In this document: positions 36,311 through 47,514 of the stretch, one piece after another
How the letters are laid out: the number at the start of each line of letters is the position of its first letter
Numbering within the stretch: the stretch's first letter is position 1
Program-made: the position numbers and the translations under genes
The notes under the pieces: model-generated
What the model was told of the DNA's origin: nothing
Database searches by the model: none
Seen by the model: the letters and a program-made list of their open reading frames with translations, nothing else
NCBI GenBank assembly: GCA_038373865.1
Contig: JAXGGA010002815.1
Location: 1-64,000, forward strand
Origin: Uloborus plumipes
Lineage: Eukaryota > Arthropoda > Arachnida > Araneae > Uloboridae
Direction: 5' to 3'
Length of the DNA: 64,000 nt

Positions 36311-38790
36311 ATGTGTACCTTACGTCGATTGATCCTAGTATTATTGTTGAAACGGAGGCATTATTTGTGTTTTGGTAATGGCAGCAGTTTTTTGGTGGGA
36401 GTAATTGTTGAGGGATTGTTTGCAGTAAGTGAGGCAATCAATTATATGAGTTATCACAACATGTGCATGCGTGTGTATGTCTGTATATGCTTATGTTTTT
36501 GACGGGCACAACATTAGTTACCTGTCAATATTTGAAAATAATTTCTTCATTTTTCAAAAGTACTGACAATGACATGATTGATTTTCTGTCCGAAATTTTA
36601 TAAAACGTCTTCGTAAACGATTAGCTTTATTTATTTTTTTTGTACGGACATTGATCCTAAAAGCTTGTTTTCTTGCTTTCTCATCTAAAAAAGACATACA
36701 AAGAAATGCGCGAAGCTCTATGTGTACGTTATGTCGATTGTTCCTAACATTATTTCTGGAACGGAGGCATTATTTGTGTTTTGGTAATGGCAGCAGTAAG
36801 TTGCTGCTGATTATTTTTTTTTTGGTGAGAGTAGTTGTTGAGGGAATTTTTGCAGTAAGTGAGGCTATCAGTTATGTTAGTTATCACATTACATGCATGC
36901 ATGCGTGTGTGTGTGTCTGTTTATGAGCCAATATTTAGAAAAGTGCCAATTTGAAGTTGGAGTTTTCTGAAAAAAAAATTTTTTTGCAGAAAAAAACTAA
37001 TATTGGATTTTAAGTCTAAATTGGGTCTAAATGCAAGAAAATAAAAGGGGGGAGGTCAAGGAAGTTATTTACCCCCTCCTTAGATTACTCACTTTTAAGC
37101 CGTTACAGATCTGATGAATGTTACAGATCTGATGTTAATATGAGTTACATATTTGAGTTTATGCTTTCAGTTTTCGTTAACATCTCTAAATATGATATCA
37201 TTTCCTTGCACTTTTAACATAGAATCAAGATAATTACATTAAAATATATATATTAGGTTAAAAAATCAAATTTCATTATAAAAAAGCATCTTTGGAAATA
37301 AAATTGAGCGATAAGGTTTTAGATAAAATAAATTATTAAATTACCAAATCCAAGCTAATAAAACATTAGTTTTGTTTTGAAACAACACACAACTTCAACT
37401 TTTTCAACACACAACTCTGCTGCTTGCTTTTCTTTAATTAGTTGCAGGAACTTTAATTTCTTGATCAGAAAATCAAATTTAGCATGCTAGTTATTATCTA
37501 GTTATTTAGCGAAGTTATGAGAAATTGAGGCACCAAAAAAAATAAATAAATAAATAAATAAATAAATAAAATAATAATAATTAATTAACTTAATTTCTGC
37601 AGTGTCAATTTTTCTTATTTTACTAACTTCTATTGTTAGGTCATACAAACCACAAATGAAGCAATTGTACTAAAACTCATTGCTTTTCATTTTTTAAGAA
37701 CAAAAATATTCAATATATATGGCTAAAACCTATGATTTTTGCTTTTTATAATTCTGAAACGTGTGAGTTAGTTCTGTAACACATTCGCTGTTTTTCAATG
37801 TTACCGCTCTGACTGTTACCGATCTGACAAACTGACAAAGTTTTTCTTTTTATTTCCAAGTCGATCGCACTAAACCAAAATCAAATACGTGGTTTTTTCA
37901 CTTGTAATAAAGGACTATACTTATATATAAAATAATTTTTAAAATAATAAAAACTGCGCATTTTAGAGCGTGTTACCGATCTGATGACTCAAATGACACA
38001 TATTTTATAAAATCACTTTAAAAAATCTTACCTACAATTCTAGATGCAGAAATGCAAATTTTTAATTACGATTCGAAAAAACATCCCACCAGGTACTCAG
38101 TATCACGTGGTACAGGTGCAGGAAATGATTTTGGGGGCCTAAACATAGATCGGAAGTTATTGTTACCACTCTGACGGCGGAACTTGGGACACGCTTATTT
38201 CGCATTCCCTAGAAAATCAGAAATCGATTAAAACAAAAATGAAGTAAAATATTAACAAAGGGGTCAAAATAGAATCGTTTTTTGTGCAAGTGCATTTTTT
38301 TGCGAAGTTAGAAAGTGTGCATGACCTGTTTGCATGCTAAGCTTTGCTAGTGGGGACACGTTACCGATCTGATTTTTGATGTATAAAAACAATATTTTCT
38401 GAAGAAAAAAAATTTTTTTTTTCTGATGTTATTAGATGAAATGAAAGCAGAACCTTATCTTCTTTCTGGGGAAAATTATTTTTTTAACTAGTTATTGAAA
38501 TACTAGGGAAAATTCGCTTGGGACTCAAATTGGCACTTTTCTAAATATTAGCTCTTATTTTTTTTGACTTGCACATCATTAGTTACCTGTCAATATTTAA
38601 AAATAATTTCTCCATTTTTCAAAAGTACTGACAGTAAAAACATTGCTATTCTGTCTCAAAATTCATATAACTTCTTCGTAAACGATTAGCTTTAAATTTA
38701 TTTCTAGACATTGATTCTGAAAGCTTGTTTTCTCGTTTTCCCATCCCAAATAGGGAAATACAGAAATGCCCGAAATTAAAATGCGTACCG
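36311..38790. repeat. 409-bp tandem duplication split by the 1.63-kb element
   Basis: Unit 1 is 36,311-36,719. Unit 2 begins at 36,720 (ATGTGTACGTTATGTCGATTG), is broken at 36,925 by the inverted-repeat element, and resumes at 38,555 (GACTTGCACATCATTAGTTACC matches GACGGGCACAACATTAGTTACC at 36,499). Open frames of 82 and 91 codons in the two units are related, but changes between them are mostly amino-acid changing (about 12 against 3 silent), so I do not call them genes. Confidence 0.85.
36925..38554. mobile_element. 1.63-kb inverted-repeat element with seven internal direct motifs
   Basis: Ends GAGCCAATATTTAG at the left (36,925) and the reverse complement of GAGCTAATATTTAG at the right (to 38,554); about 29 of the first 30 bp match. 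TTAT flanks both sides (36,921-36,924 and 38,555-38,558). The insertion interrupts a tandem duplication, and the uninterrupted unit near 36,485-36,510 shows the empty site. Inside are seven same-strand copies of a 14-mer close to GTTACCGATCTGAY, at 37,102, 37,120, 37,800, 37,815, 37,972, 38,162 and 38,360. There is no coding frame of note. I cannot place it in a superfamily; it is non-autonomous. Confidence 0.75.
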
Positions 38791-40178
38791 TACGTAAATT
38801 ATTAAAACTTTGATACAGTAATTCAAGAAATTAGGTCTAAGAAAACAATCTGCGTCAAGAATAGAGAATAAATTTTTAATGAAAAAAGTTTTCTTAAATT
38901 ATAGTATGCTATTACCTACTACATTCTTAACTTGCTCATTTTCAATATCGAGAAATAACTTTACCATACGTATTGTTAATTTTATTTGAAAAACGTTAAC
39001 GCTGAATAGGTACGATACTCGTGGAAAGTACTTTTTTTTCACAAAATTCGTTATTTATAACTAGTTTAAATACAGTATTAAAATTTTCATTTAATTATCC
39101 ATAAAATAAATTTTAAACGTATCGTCTGGTTTAAAAAAATGAGCTACATCAAGTACACAGAATGGTTTAGCAAAAATTCATTTCTTAAATTATGATTTGC
39201 TAATATTTAAAACCTTAACACGTTCAGGTACACTATCGAAAAATAATTTTAACATACTTGTTATTAACCCTTTTTAAGGCGGTGTTAAATATCTTAACAC
39301 TACGCTTAGAAGTTAAAACAAACTAAGAACGCTCTCAAAAGTTTTATGTACAACTGTAATGTTCCATTGTGCGCTGCTCTATGCTTCATCAGAAAAACAA
39401 TAAACCTATTTTGGTAATATACATTGCATTTAATTTTTCTATCACTTATTTCATGTGTAATTCATATATTTTTAATTTTGAAACAACTAATAACGACTAG
39501 TTTTACAAAAATGCACAATTACTTGTAAAATTATTTGTATTTTATATTTTTTCTATTGAAGTAGTCAATAAAATGTAATGGCTAGTATTGGGAAGTGATT
39601 AATATGTTACCACCCCGCTCAGAAGGAATAACCCCAAAAACAAAGTTAGAATCTTTTTTTTTTTTTCTTGAGCTTAATTTCTCTAACTATAGTGTAAAAT
39701 GTAGATTTTGGAAAAAAAACGGCTTGTACCAGTTAAAGGGTTAAAAATATTTGAAAGATTTGAGGTGTGGATTGGTGCGACACTCGTCAGAAGATATGTA
39801 TTATTTTTAATTGTGTTAAGTGCGGGTAAACTTTTGTTGCTACCTTTTAACATTATGTGGCCTTGTAAAACACTTTTCAAGTTTAGCCTTCAGCCTATTT
39901 ACAAATTTACAATTCTTGAAACAAACAGTTTTCTTCATTTTCAAACATTGCGATTTCTTATGAAACACTAAAATCTTAAGAATGAAGGGAAAAAAAAGAC
40001 GCACTGTTTTCCATTTTTGCTCCGTCACTCACATTTAAGTAAACATCAAATGAGAAAAACTTTGAAGGTCAGTTCTTGAAAAGGAATAAAAGGTGTTAGA
40101 ATAAATTGTTTTTAAAGTTGCGATGTTTCTAAACTTGTTGTTACAAAGAGTGAAAAACATTAGATTTAAACAATTATG
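38791..40178. other. AT-rich, no supported gene
   Basis: Overlapping frames of up to 87 codons at 39,683-40,028 occur on both strands, so they are probably chance. Confidence 0.45.
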
Positions 40179-40180
40179 TA

Positions 40181-40418
40181 CCTTAGAACCAGACTAACGT
40201 AAGTCCATTTTCGTCATTTTTCAGTAGAGGACAAAAACGATTGTAGGATACATGCAAGAGATGGGACTCGAGCTCATTTTAGGCTGCTGAATAATTGTGA
40301 AGTAATTTGTTTTACAGAATACTGTTTTAATGGGTCGATATGGAATAAGATTCTATATACAATGAAGCAAAAAAGTAAAAACCGCCATTTTTGGACTTAC
40401 GTCGTTCTGGTTCTGAGG
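40181..40418. mobile_element. TA-flanked MITE, family E, copy 3
   Basis: A 238-bp element with near-matching ends CCTTAGAACCAGACTAACG and the complement of CCTCAGAACCAGAACGACG, flanked by TA (40,179-40,180 and 40,419-40,420). This is the best preserved family member. It has no ORF. Confidence 0.85.
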
Positions 40419-40669
40419 TACAGATTTTGTCTTAAACGAAAAGTTTATTTTTATTTGTAACTGAAAATTGCTATTAGTAAATGTGTTTTAAAATGAGAGT
40501 AACAAAAAATAATCTAGAATTAAGTGTTACAAAAAGAATCGAATTTGATAGGGGAAGTTATCGGATATGATTTCTGATATGTGCGTCCGGATATACGTAT
40601 ACATGCGTATTAAGAACTTCCACCTTTAAAAAAATCAATTTACTTTTGTTTTTATTGATAAATTCTGTA

Positions 40670-40881
40670 CATCTAATGTAAGTCTAAAAGGGGCGATTTT
40701 CAGATTATTACTGTATTATGTGTAGAATCTTATTCGCATTGAGCCATTACAATGTTTATTTTTTTAGAAATACCCCTTTAATACGTTATCAGTGTTATAT
40801 GTGCGCGAGTCCCCACACAAACGTTTTTATAATCTTTCACAAATTAGTGATAATGTTACTTACGTTAGTCTGACTTTTAGG
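40670..40881. mobile_element. TA-flanked MITE, family E, copy 4
   Basis: The same family as 40,181, more diverged: ACTTACGTTAGTCTGAC at the right end and AATGTAAGTCTAAAAGG at the left, with TA on each side. It lies only 250 bp from copy 3. Confidence 0.7.
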
Positions 40882-41461
40882 TAAGTCATTTTAGTTTATT
40901 TTTTATACATTTCTAGTATTGAGCAGATATAATATTGATATACTGACTATTATAATAAATTACGAATTTATTATCCGAATCTCTACTGCTCAAATTAGAA
41001 GAAAAGAACATATAGTTTAAGCCTATCCGAAGTTTTAGTAGTAATTTTAAAACAACTTTTTCCGAAGTTTTACTGTCTCTTCTTTAAACATCTCCAGGAC
41101 TTCTATGGGAACTTGTTCGAGCACAGCTCCCTCACTTCTTTTAAATTTTATGTGATTTTTCTCACATTATGTGAGGATCTTAGGCTATGTAAACGTTAAA
41201 AAAATACTTCAAGACAATAGCCCTCCCATACTTATGCTAGAAATTTAGCCTTGCTCATGTTTCATTAAAACATTTTATGAGGATAATAAGTTATATTGTA
41301 CAACAGTAAATAACGTTTATTTTAAATAGTTTTACAATGTTATTGAGAATGTGAATGTTAACCTGGGAATGTTTTTCCTGACATCGCGTGTGATCAAAAT
41401 GTGTCGTGCAGCTGTCTCATGAAGTATTGAGATTACTCGTTTAACTCCAGTTTAAAAAGCA

Positions 41462-41955
41462 ACCATTTTTCAAAGAATTTTACATTGTAAATAATTCTTT
41501 GCACATTCTTTTATGTTAGTTTGTCACAAAAGAGTTTTAAAAAATAAATTCCTTTTAAGAAATATTTCAGTTTCGTACGCAAAAAAAAAAAAAAAAAATA
41601 CAGCTCTGAAATTTTTAGGATCTGCATTTTAATTATTTTCCCAAAGAACTCCAGTGTTAAAGAGCACGAGTCACCAGACAAACGTTTTTATAATTTCCTG
41701 CAAATTAGTTATAGTGTGACTAACTTAATTTAATATACAATCATTTTTTAAAGAAAATTACATTGTAAATTATTCTTAGTATATTTGATTATTCCACGGA
41801 AAATATCGTTACATCAGAGCTAGAAACTATTTTCTTTTTTTAACTAAGATTCATTTCCTTACATACAGAAATAAAATAAAAAAAAACTGATAAATACAGC
41901 TCTGAAATTTTTACGATATGCATTTTAATTCTTTTCCCCAAAGAACTCCATCGCA
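41462..41955. repeat. Local duplication, about 280-bp unit
   Basis: 41,462-41,655 and 41,741-41,955 share TACATTGTAAATAATTCTT and, at their ends, CAGCTCTGAAATTTTTA...CATTTTAATT...CCCAAAGAACTCCA. A fragment of MITE family E lies between the units. Confidence 0.8.
41655..41725. mobile_element. Partial TA-flanked MITE, family E
   Basis: Only the right part remains (CGAGTC...AAACGTTTTTATAAT...AAATTAGTTATAGTGTGACTAAC). It matches 40,807-40,875 and sits between two units of a local duplication. Confidence 0.6.
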
Positions 41956-41989
41956 TCTTAAAAATAAAAATAATGAAATAAAACTCAAT

Positions 41990-42310
41990 CTAGACGCTCT
42001 TGCCTTCGCTCTTTATTTATCCCGAACGCACCTATTTGGTTTAATCACTGCGTTGCCACAAACCCCCTCACAAATAAATGCATTTCTGCGTCACGGTCCA
42101 CTTGATGCGGATTATAACCTCCCCGCTTTTCCTTCCCTACCATGTGTCCTACGATTGCAAGCGCGCGTGTATGTGCGGTCCTTTACGTTGCTATGACAAC
42201 CATTGTTGCTTTCCAGAGGCTTTTCCAATTAAAAACTGCCCCCGTCCCCACCCCCTGCTCAAAATAAATAAATAAATACAAAAAAATTAATCTCTGTCCC
42301 CCTTCCCCTT
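41990..42310. promoter_or_regulatory. GC-richer promoter-like block with X-box
   Basis: An island of CpG-containing sequence in AT-rich DNA. GTTGCTATGACAAC at 42,187-42,200 fits the RFX X-box consensus at all 14 positions. A CRE palindrome TGACGTCA lies 310 bp further on (42,510-42,517). Overlapping open frames of 92 and 65 codons here have no recognisable domain. Confidence 0.35.
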
Positions 42311-42909
42311 GTGTCTTGGATATTGAAAACTTGGCTGTGTAAAATGATAATAAGTAAAATGAAGGGACTACAATGATGAAGGAGAAAAAAAATAAATAAA
42401 TAAAAAAGTTTAAAATATCGGGTGTGCGTTATGTTTGCTAGGAAAAGAGCATTTTTTTCTTTTGTTTATTTTTTAAATTTTGTTTGCGAAGTGACAGATG
42501 CATCTGATATGACGTCATCTGCCTCGTAATACACTGATGAAGTTTTGGTCTCATTTAGGAAGCATGCTTTGTGTTAGCGTGCGTGATGAGAAAGTAATTA
42601 GTTTTATAGGATTTTAATATACTATTTTGATACAAAGACTATTTGTTTTAATATATTATTCATAAGTTTGTATTTTACCTTTATAATAATGTATCTTTTT
42701 CTAGTTTGTTTCTTAGAGTTATTCTATAGTTTTTAGGCTTGTGTTTGTTGCTTAATATTTCTAATTTTGAGCAAATAAGCAAGAAGTCAACATCAAATTC
42801 TCAAACAAATTGTAACTGAAATTTCGCCTGTTTTAAAAAAATTAATTTTTAAACAACAAATTTTTTAATTTATTAGCGTTGCCTTGATCTTTGCATAGTG
42901 TCTTGATAC

Positions 42910-43075
42910 CAGGGACGTAATTTCAAGTTTTTCCAGGGGACGGGCAAAGGGTGCAAACGCAATGCTATTTCATCGGAAAGAAGCTAAAACCACGCCCCTT
43001 TATATGTAAATACATTGACTTCTCAAAGCCAGGGGGGGGATTGACCCCCTGCCCCCCCCCCCAATGGTGGGCCTG
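42910..43075. mobile_element. hAT-type MITE, family B, copy 2
   Basis: A 166-bp element starting CAGGGACGTAATTTCAAG and ending ...GTGGGCCTG, with perfect 8-bp duplication CTTGATAC (42,902-42,909 and 43,076-43,083). It contains runs of G and C like copy 1. Confidence 0.92.
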
Positions 43076-43083
43076 CTTGATAC

Positions 43084-45974
43084 AATAAATAAAAACATTT
43101 CTTGAATCCATAGCTACATCTCATAGATCTTATGCTTGAAATAAAAATGTCAAATATTCATCTCATGTTTAAAAAAAAAAATGTTTTCTCGTTTATGCAT
43201 ACGGTTCGGTAATTGGAATTGTAAACAAATATTGCATTTAGTTGGAATGTTCTTTTTTTTTCATATACCATAATTATAAGCTATTTTTTGTATTTGTGGT
43301 TGTGTTAAAACTTAAGTCTTTTTACGATAAGCAATGCATTAGTCCTATGACATTAGTTTTCTTTACATTATCGCATTTATAATTACGTGATAAAAACACC
43401 GCTACATTGTGCATGTTACTGCAAATTTGTGTGTTAATGCGTCAGTTATTAAGTATTTTTATTATGTTTACGAGCTGTTCAGCATAGATATTTTAAGTAC
43501 AACCAAGCTAAAAGCACTTTTAAATACTTGAAAGTATGATCAAGTTGTTATCTTTATTGTTATGAAAAGTTTATAGCTCTTCAATAAAGTTATGCGTTTG
43601 TAAGTGTTCGATACACTAGAGCTGTGAAAATTTACCCAATTGTGGGAGAGCGGGAGTCCCTACCTTTATAAAAGAGTGGAATCTCTCAAAATAGGCCAAA
43701 TTTAGAGTTAAGAAAAACATTTTCTATCAACTTCATTCGAAACTCATGATTTATTTTTTACAAGTTAATCTGAGCGTACCCATAGTAGGAAAAGTAATAG
43801 TCATATTTATGTTTTGCCGTTCCTTCTTTATCTTTATACAGTATAACGCTTATGTCGTAGTGATAACAAATTTTATGGTTTGTTTTGTTTTTAAAACATA
43901 ATTTTTGTTGTTGATTAGACCTTATTTTGCATTAACAATAGTTTGATTTTAATCCCTTAACATATTAGCCTAAATTTTTCACTCTCTCTAAATTATATCT
44001 CTCCCTCACACATAAGGACTATGAGGGGTTGATGGTTTATCGCAAAATGGTCAGTTTAGTTATAGTTTTATAGTTTATTTGTTCATTATTATTTTTAAAT
44101 TATTTTTCCTAAATGAGCCAGAATATATTTCTCTGATCACAAGAAAATACTTAAAAGCTAGTTTTGCTGTGTGAAGTTGTTTCGTATTATTTATTCACAA
44201 AAATTGCAGAAAGTGACGAATTAAAGGTAAAACTAATAACTTTATGCCTTCTAATTTAGTTTCAAGTATTAAACTTTTTGCGATTATATTTCCTAATTCA
44301 TTAAATTTGTATTTCTTTTAGACAAATTTTTAATTCAAACTTTACAAAAGAAAATAATATACAAAAACCAATCAAAATAATTCTAATTTTACCAAGTCTG
44401 CTGATTTTTTAATTCTTCTCCAAGAACTCAAAACAAAGGAATTATAAAAACTTTTTCACATCTGATCTTCAGAAATTGAAATTTTTGCTTATACTTTTCT
44501 TATTTACATATTTTTCAAGACAGTTATTTCTTTATAGCAAAATTACAAAAGTTTCGCTGTCGAATTTCTTTTAAACCACTTGAAAAAAAAATAAAGACTT
44601 TAATTACTACTGTAAGAACGAAGAATTTGCTATTTACAAAGAATTAAAGAATGGCGGTTTATTTTTTACTTTCCGAGAGAGAGAAAAAAATCAGATAGCG
44701 CACTTGTGATTATATTAAAAGAATCAAAAATTCAGATAATTTTAGATGAGTGTTCACAGTTTTTCAAATACAGAGCAAAAATAAACTTAAAGCATTCGTA
44801 TTACGCCTCAAGCTTTTCAAATCAACCGGCTTGTAAAACAAATACGGTCCTTTTGATGCTTTTTGAAAAGCAAGAACAGAAGAAAAAAAATATATCACAA
44901 AAACTGGCAGCAAAAATTGAAATAAGGGTTAAAAACAAACGTACGGAATGGATGAGTGAAGAAGGTCGATCCGTAAATAAAATTTCATTTTCAGAAAAGA
45001 AAAATTGAATCAAAAACAAATTTCTAAAGAAAACTTCTTATATCCATTCCTCATAAGTTTTTTCCTTGGGAAAAAAACATGCGTTTGTTGCGAAGTAATA
45101 CAAACTGATATTTATCCAACAATGACAAAACTGCGGTCACGCAAAAGTAGTGTAAAGCTTTCGATTATTTGCATTGTTAAGGCACTCTCAAACCCCCTTC
45201 CCACTAACCACGTTAACGCTACACATTCTTTCTGTTTTTCCAACTCTTTTTTTTCTTTCCCCGTCCTTTTTGCAATTCTATTTTCTTTTCTTGCGCAACA
45301 TGTCAGATTGTTGACTTATCACATTTTCGAACTTTAAAAAAGAGATTCATCTTTGCTTAGTTGCATTGTTATTTTAACGTCTTCATAAAAAGGAACCGTT
45401 TTTATTATTTTTCAACTAACATGCAAATTTTGAGTCTCGGGAAAAAGGATTTTTGGGGATAGAAAAAGTGAGATTTTTTGTTAAGTATTTATTATGCATT
45501 GCTTGCTCATGAGAGCGCAGTCGAGGGGAAATAATTTTCTTTTGGAGTGATGATCACGGGTGTTGACTGACTGACAATTGCATCGGCTAAGATAAATTCT
45601 CAAAAATTGAATTTCCCAGTATAAAAATAATGTTGATTAAATGAAATTCAACAAATATACCTGATTTAAAAACATCTAAAACAAAAAGTTTTTTTCCGGA
45701 AGGAAAAAAAAAAGTCGATTATTTTTTTTTCTGTAAACTGTTTGAGAAATAGCTTTTGAGATGCCCTCTGGTGGAAAAAGAATAAGTAGAAGTAGCAATT
45801 GGAAGTTAAAGGATTGTGGATTCGTGAAAATACATTCATACATACAGCGAGGATTTTCTTTTTATTTAATAGTACACGGATAGGGAGTAGTAATAATGAT
45901 GATTTATGATAGATGCAACCTAGTATAACCGCTAGAAAAGAAAAACTTGGTTTGCTAATTATATATAACACTTA
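43084..45974. other. AT-rich, no supported gene
   Basis: Frames of 100-110 codons at 44,706-45,337 and 45,666-45,971 are K-, F- and S-rich translations of A/T runs, and the first lacks an ATG start. No domain recognised. Confidence 0.45.
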
Positions 45975-47350
45975 ATATTAAGTTCATTAATGTACTTCAG
46001 TGTTTTATGAAATCTTCTTTTGAATAAAGTTGATGTTTCGGTTTGACCAAGTGTCCTTCAGTGTTCGACGGAATCTTCTTTTGAAGGAAGTTGATGTTTT
46101 GGGTTGACCAGATTTAATTACTGGGTTTTTGATATTAAGTTACATTAATGTACTTCAGTGTTGGACAGAATCTTCTTTTGAAGGAAGTTGATGTTTTAGG
46201 TTGACCAAGCTTGATTGTTGGGTTTTAATTACGGATGCACCGATAAGAAAATTGGCCGATTACCGATTACCGATTACCGATTAATCGGTTGTTGATAATC
46301 GGCCGATTGATCGGCTGAGCCGATTAATGGTAAGGATGATTGTTTTTAATACTGCCAATTTTCCCATCACTGTTTTAACTCTCTTTTTCAATTCCGAGTT
46401 AAGAAATAGTAAGTAATTTATTTCCGAGAGATTTTTTTTTTCCAATTTACTAATTTTCACAAAATAATTTTAATATTTTATCAAATTTCTTAGAACCAAT
46501 TTTCTTATTATTGTCAATAATATTATTACACATTGTTAGTTATGTTAATTTGACATAAAAATTTTTAAAAAAGGGGGGGAGAGTCTGTGGTGAGCACTCC
46601 AATTTAGGAGTACTTTTAATTCACATTTTTTAATGATTAGTAGCAAATTAATTCAACTTTTATTCTTTGTGAAAATTAGAGGTTATCTAAAAGCACTGTA
46701 CTAAGGAGAAAACTGTCGCCACATGAAAAATGTGTTGCAACACTTGTCTATGTATATTTATTCTAAGTTGGAGAATTAATTTATTAAAAACCTTATATCG
46801 ACTATGAGGATTTTTCCTGTTAATAAAATTATTCATCATAGTTTCGTAGTGAAGGTATACTTAAAAGAATAATATTTAAAAAATATATTTGGCCGATTAA
46901 TCGGCCTAATTTTTCCGATTATTAATAATCGACAAAGTGGCCGATTATGGCCGATTAATCGGTACATCCCTAGTTTTAATATTAAGTTACACTAATGTAC
47001 TTCAGCGTTCGATGGAATCTTGTTTTAAATGAAGTTGATGTTTTGGGTTGACAAAGTTCGATTTTGGGTTTTTGTATTAAGTTACATTAATGTGCTTTAG
47101 TGTTCGACGGAATCTTCTTTTGAATGAAGTGACTAATGGATTTGACCCATTTGGATTGTTACGTTTAAGTTACATTAATGTGTCTTAGTGTTCGATGAAA
47201 TCTTCTTTTGAATGAAGTTGAAGGTTTTTTGTTGACCAATTTTGATTGTTAGGTTTTAATAAGTTACAATTATGTGCTTCAGTGTTCGAAGAAATCTTCT
47301 TTTGAATTAAGGATATGTTTTGGGTTTACCAAGTTTGATTGTTATGTTGA
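45975..47350. repeat. Minisatellite-like array, 88-97-bp unit, split by hAT-D
   Basis: Seven copies of CAGTGTTCGACGGAATCTTC or close variants start at about 45,998, 46,059, 46,156, 47,003, 47,098, 47,186 and 47,280. Each is preceded by AAGTTACATTAATGT and followed by GAAGTTGATGTTTTGGGTTG. One unit is short (61 bp). The 743-bp hAT-D element explains the long gap. Confidence 0.92.
46230..46972. mobile_element. hAT-type MITE, family D
   Basis: A 743-bp element with ends TACGGATGCACCGAT and the reverse complement of TAGGGATGTACCGAT, and a perfect 8-bp duplication GTTTTAAT (46,222-46,229 and 46,973-46,980). Near the left end there are four head-to-tail CCGATTA heptamers (46,256-46,283), and further CCGATTA/TAATCGG copies lie at both ends. 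It sits inside the 88-97 bp tandem array. Confidence 0.92.
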
Positions 47351-47382
47351 CTTTTAGTTTATACTAAAAGACCAACTATATC

Positions 47383-47396
47383 GTTACCATGGTAAT
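47383..47396. promoter_or_regulatory. X-box-like (RFX) palindrome
   Basis: GTTACCATGGTAAT fits the relaxed RFX consensus RYYNYYATRRNRAC except for the last base. Its position about 100 bp before a candidate ATG is typical of ciliary-gene X-boxes in other animals. Function is inferred. Confidence 0.35.
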
Positions 47397-47458
47397 CTAG
47401 ATATTATACGCAAAAATATCTAAGAACTCTTTACCATTACGAGGTTTTTTTTTCTCAG

Positions 47459-47508
47459 ATTTGTAGCAAAAAGCAAATGCAGAAATGGACGAGAAATCGA
47501 TATACAAG
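47459..47508 (+). CDS. Candidate short coding exon of an unidentified gene
   Basis: A T-rich tract ending CTCAG (to 47,458) is a good splice acceptor, and AAG at 47,506-47,508 followed by GTAAGC is a good donor. The 50-bp exon holds ATG at 47,485 with G at -3 and G at +4, giving eight codons (MDEKSIYK) before the donor in phase 0; a competing ATG lies at 47,477. An RFX-type X-box (47,383-47,396) lies about 100 bp upstream. If the acceptor is not used, this would be the end of a first exon. I find no following exon, so the gene is unproven. Confidence 0.28.
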
Positions 47509-47514
47509 GTAAGC

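Noticed and set aside
36254..36926. Two related open frames (82 and 91 codons) in tandem, as a possible gene pair
   Set aside because: They lie in a 409-bp non-coding duplication. A codon-by-codon comparison shows about 12 amino-acid changes against 3 silent ones, which fits no selection, and the second has a 21-24 bp low-complexity insert.
37538..37590. AATA repeat as a CRISPR-like or regulatory array
   Set aside because: It is a simple microsatellite with no spacers.
44706..45337. Adjacent 100- and 110-codon frames as one gene with a frameshift
   Set aside because: K/S/F-rich translation of A and T runs, the first without an ATG start and no domain; an opposite-strand frame covers the same bases.
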